From positions 1-6,382 of the forward strand of contig JAQVDF010000128.1 in assembly GCA_028698405.1 (NCBI GenBank): a stretch of 6,382 bases of DNA. The letters run 5' to 3'. Shown in pieces: positions 6,377-6,382 of the stretch (position 1 is the first letter of the stretch; every line of letters begins with the position of its first letter). The position numbers and the translations under genes are program-made. The notes beneath the pieces were generated by a model. That model had not been told where the DNA came from. It did no database searches and was given only the letters and a program-made list of their open reading frames with translations. This DNA comes from Phenylobacterium sp. (lineage in GTDB: Bacteria; Pseudomonadota; Alphaproteobacteria; Caulobacterales; Caulobacteraceae).

Positions 6377-6382
6377 ATGCCC
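6377..6382 (+). CDS. Start of a truncated gene at the right edge
   Basis: Only ATG CCC (Met-Pro) is visible. The call rests on the purine-rich SD (GAGAGGGAG, ending at 6371) at ideal spacing and the position 69 bases downstream of a same-strand gene. The product cannot be identified from this window. Confidence 0.55.

Noticed and set aside
1..6382. CRISPR arrays, insertion sequences, tRNA genes, toxin-antitoxin or defence modules
   Set aside because: I saw no direct-repeat arrays, terminal inverted repeats with a transposase, tRNA cloverleaf sequence or small two-gene toxin modules. The content is ordinary core metabolism and translation genes.

Overview
This is a GC-rich window (roughly 70% G+C by eye) with tightly packed genes, strong third-position G/C bias and GTG as well as ATG starts. 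The proteins look alphaproteobacterial. The Rsm22-type ribosomal protein, the GabD1-like aldehyde dehydrogenase, the Acs sequence and a DUF2939-like lipoprotein together suggest Caulobacterales, such as a Phenylobacterium or Caulobacter relative. That placement rests on recalled family patterns, not on a search.

Layout: bases 1-15 are not genomic. They match the 3' end of the Illumina TruSeq Read 2 adapter, so the left edge is an untrimmed contig end. Next come two minus-strand genes in one apparent operon. The downstream one is a partial lipoprotein (387 to 16). The upstream one is a class I SAM-dependent methyltransferase with an extra C-terminal beta-rich domain (1598 to 390). Divergent from these, across about 158 bp, is acs, encoding acetyl-CoA synthetase (1757-3697), with a very good Shine-Dalgarno sequence (SD). 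acs converges on a minus-strand NAD(P)-dependent aldehyde dehydrogenase of the succinate-semialdehyde dehydrogenase type (5138 to 3714). A perfect 11-bp GC hairpin lies at the junction, with the dehydrogenase stop codon in its loop. Divergent from the dehydrogenase is an Rsm22/METTL17-family gene (5297-6307) with the four cysteines expected of an Fe-S site. It is preceded by a 20-codon ORF that overlaps it by GTGA and may be leaderless. The right edge holds the first two codons of another gene (6377) with its own SD.

Functionally these are mostly core-metabolism and translation genes: acetate activation, aldehyde oxidation feeding the TCA cycle, and small-subunit ribosome assembly. A probable envelope-related pair sits at the left. 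I see no CRISPR array, mobile element, tRNA, rRNA or defence system. The most interesting points are the adapter-fused contig end, the mini-ORF and GTGA arrangement before the Rsm22 gene, the Fe-S cysteine set in that protein, the C-terminal domain of the methyltransferase, and the compact convergent hairpin. No gap between genes exceeds 300 bases.
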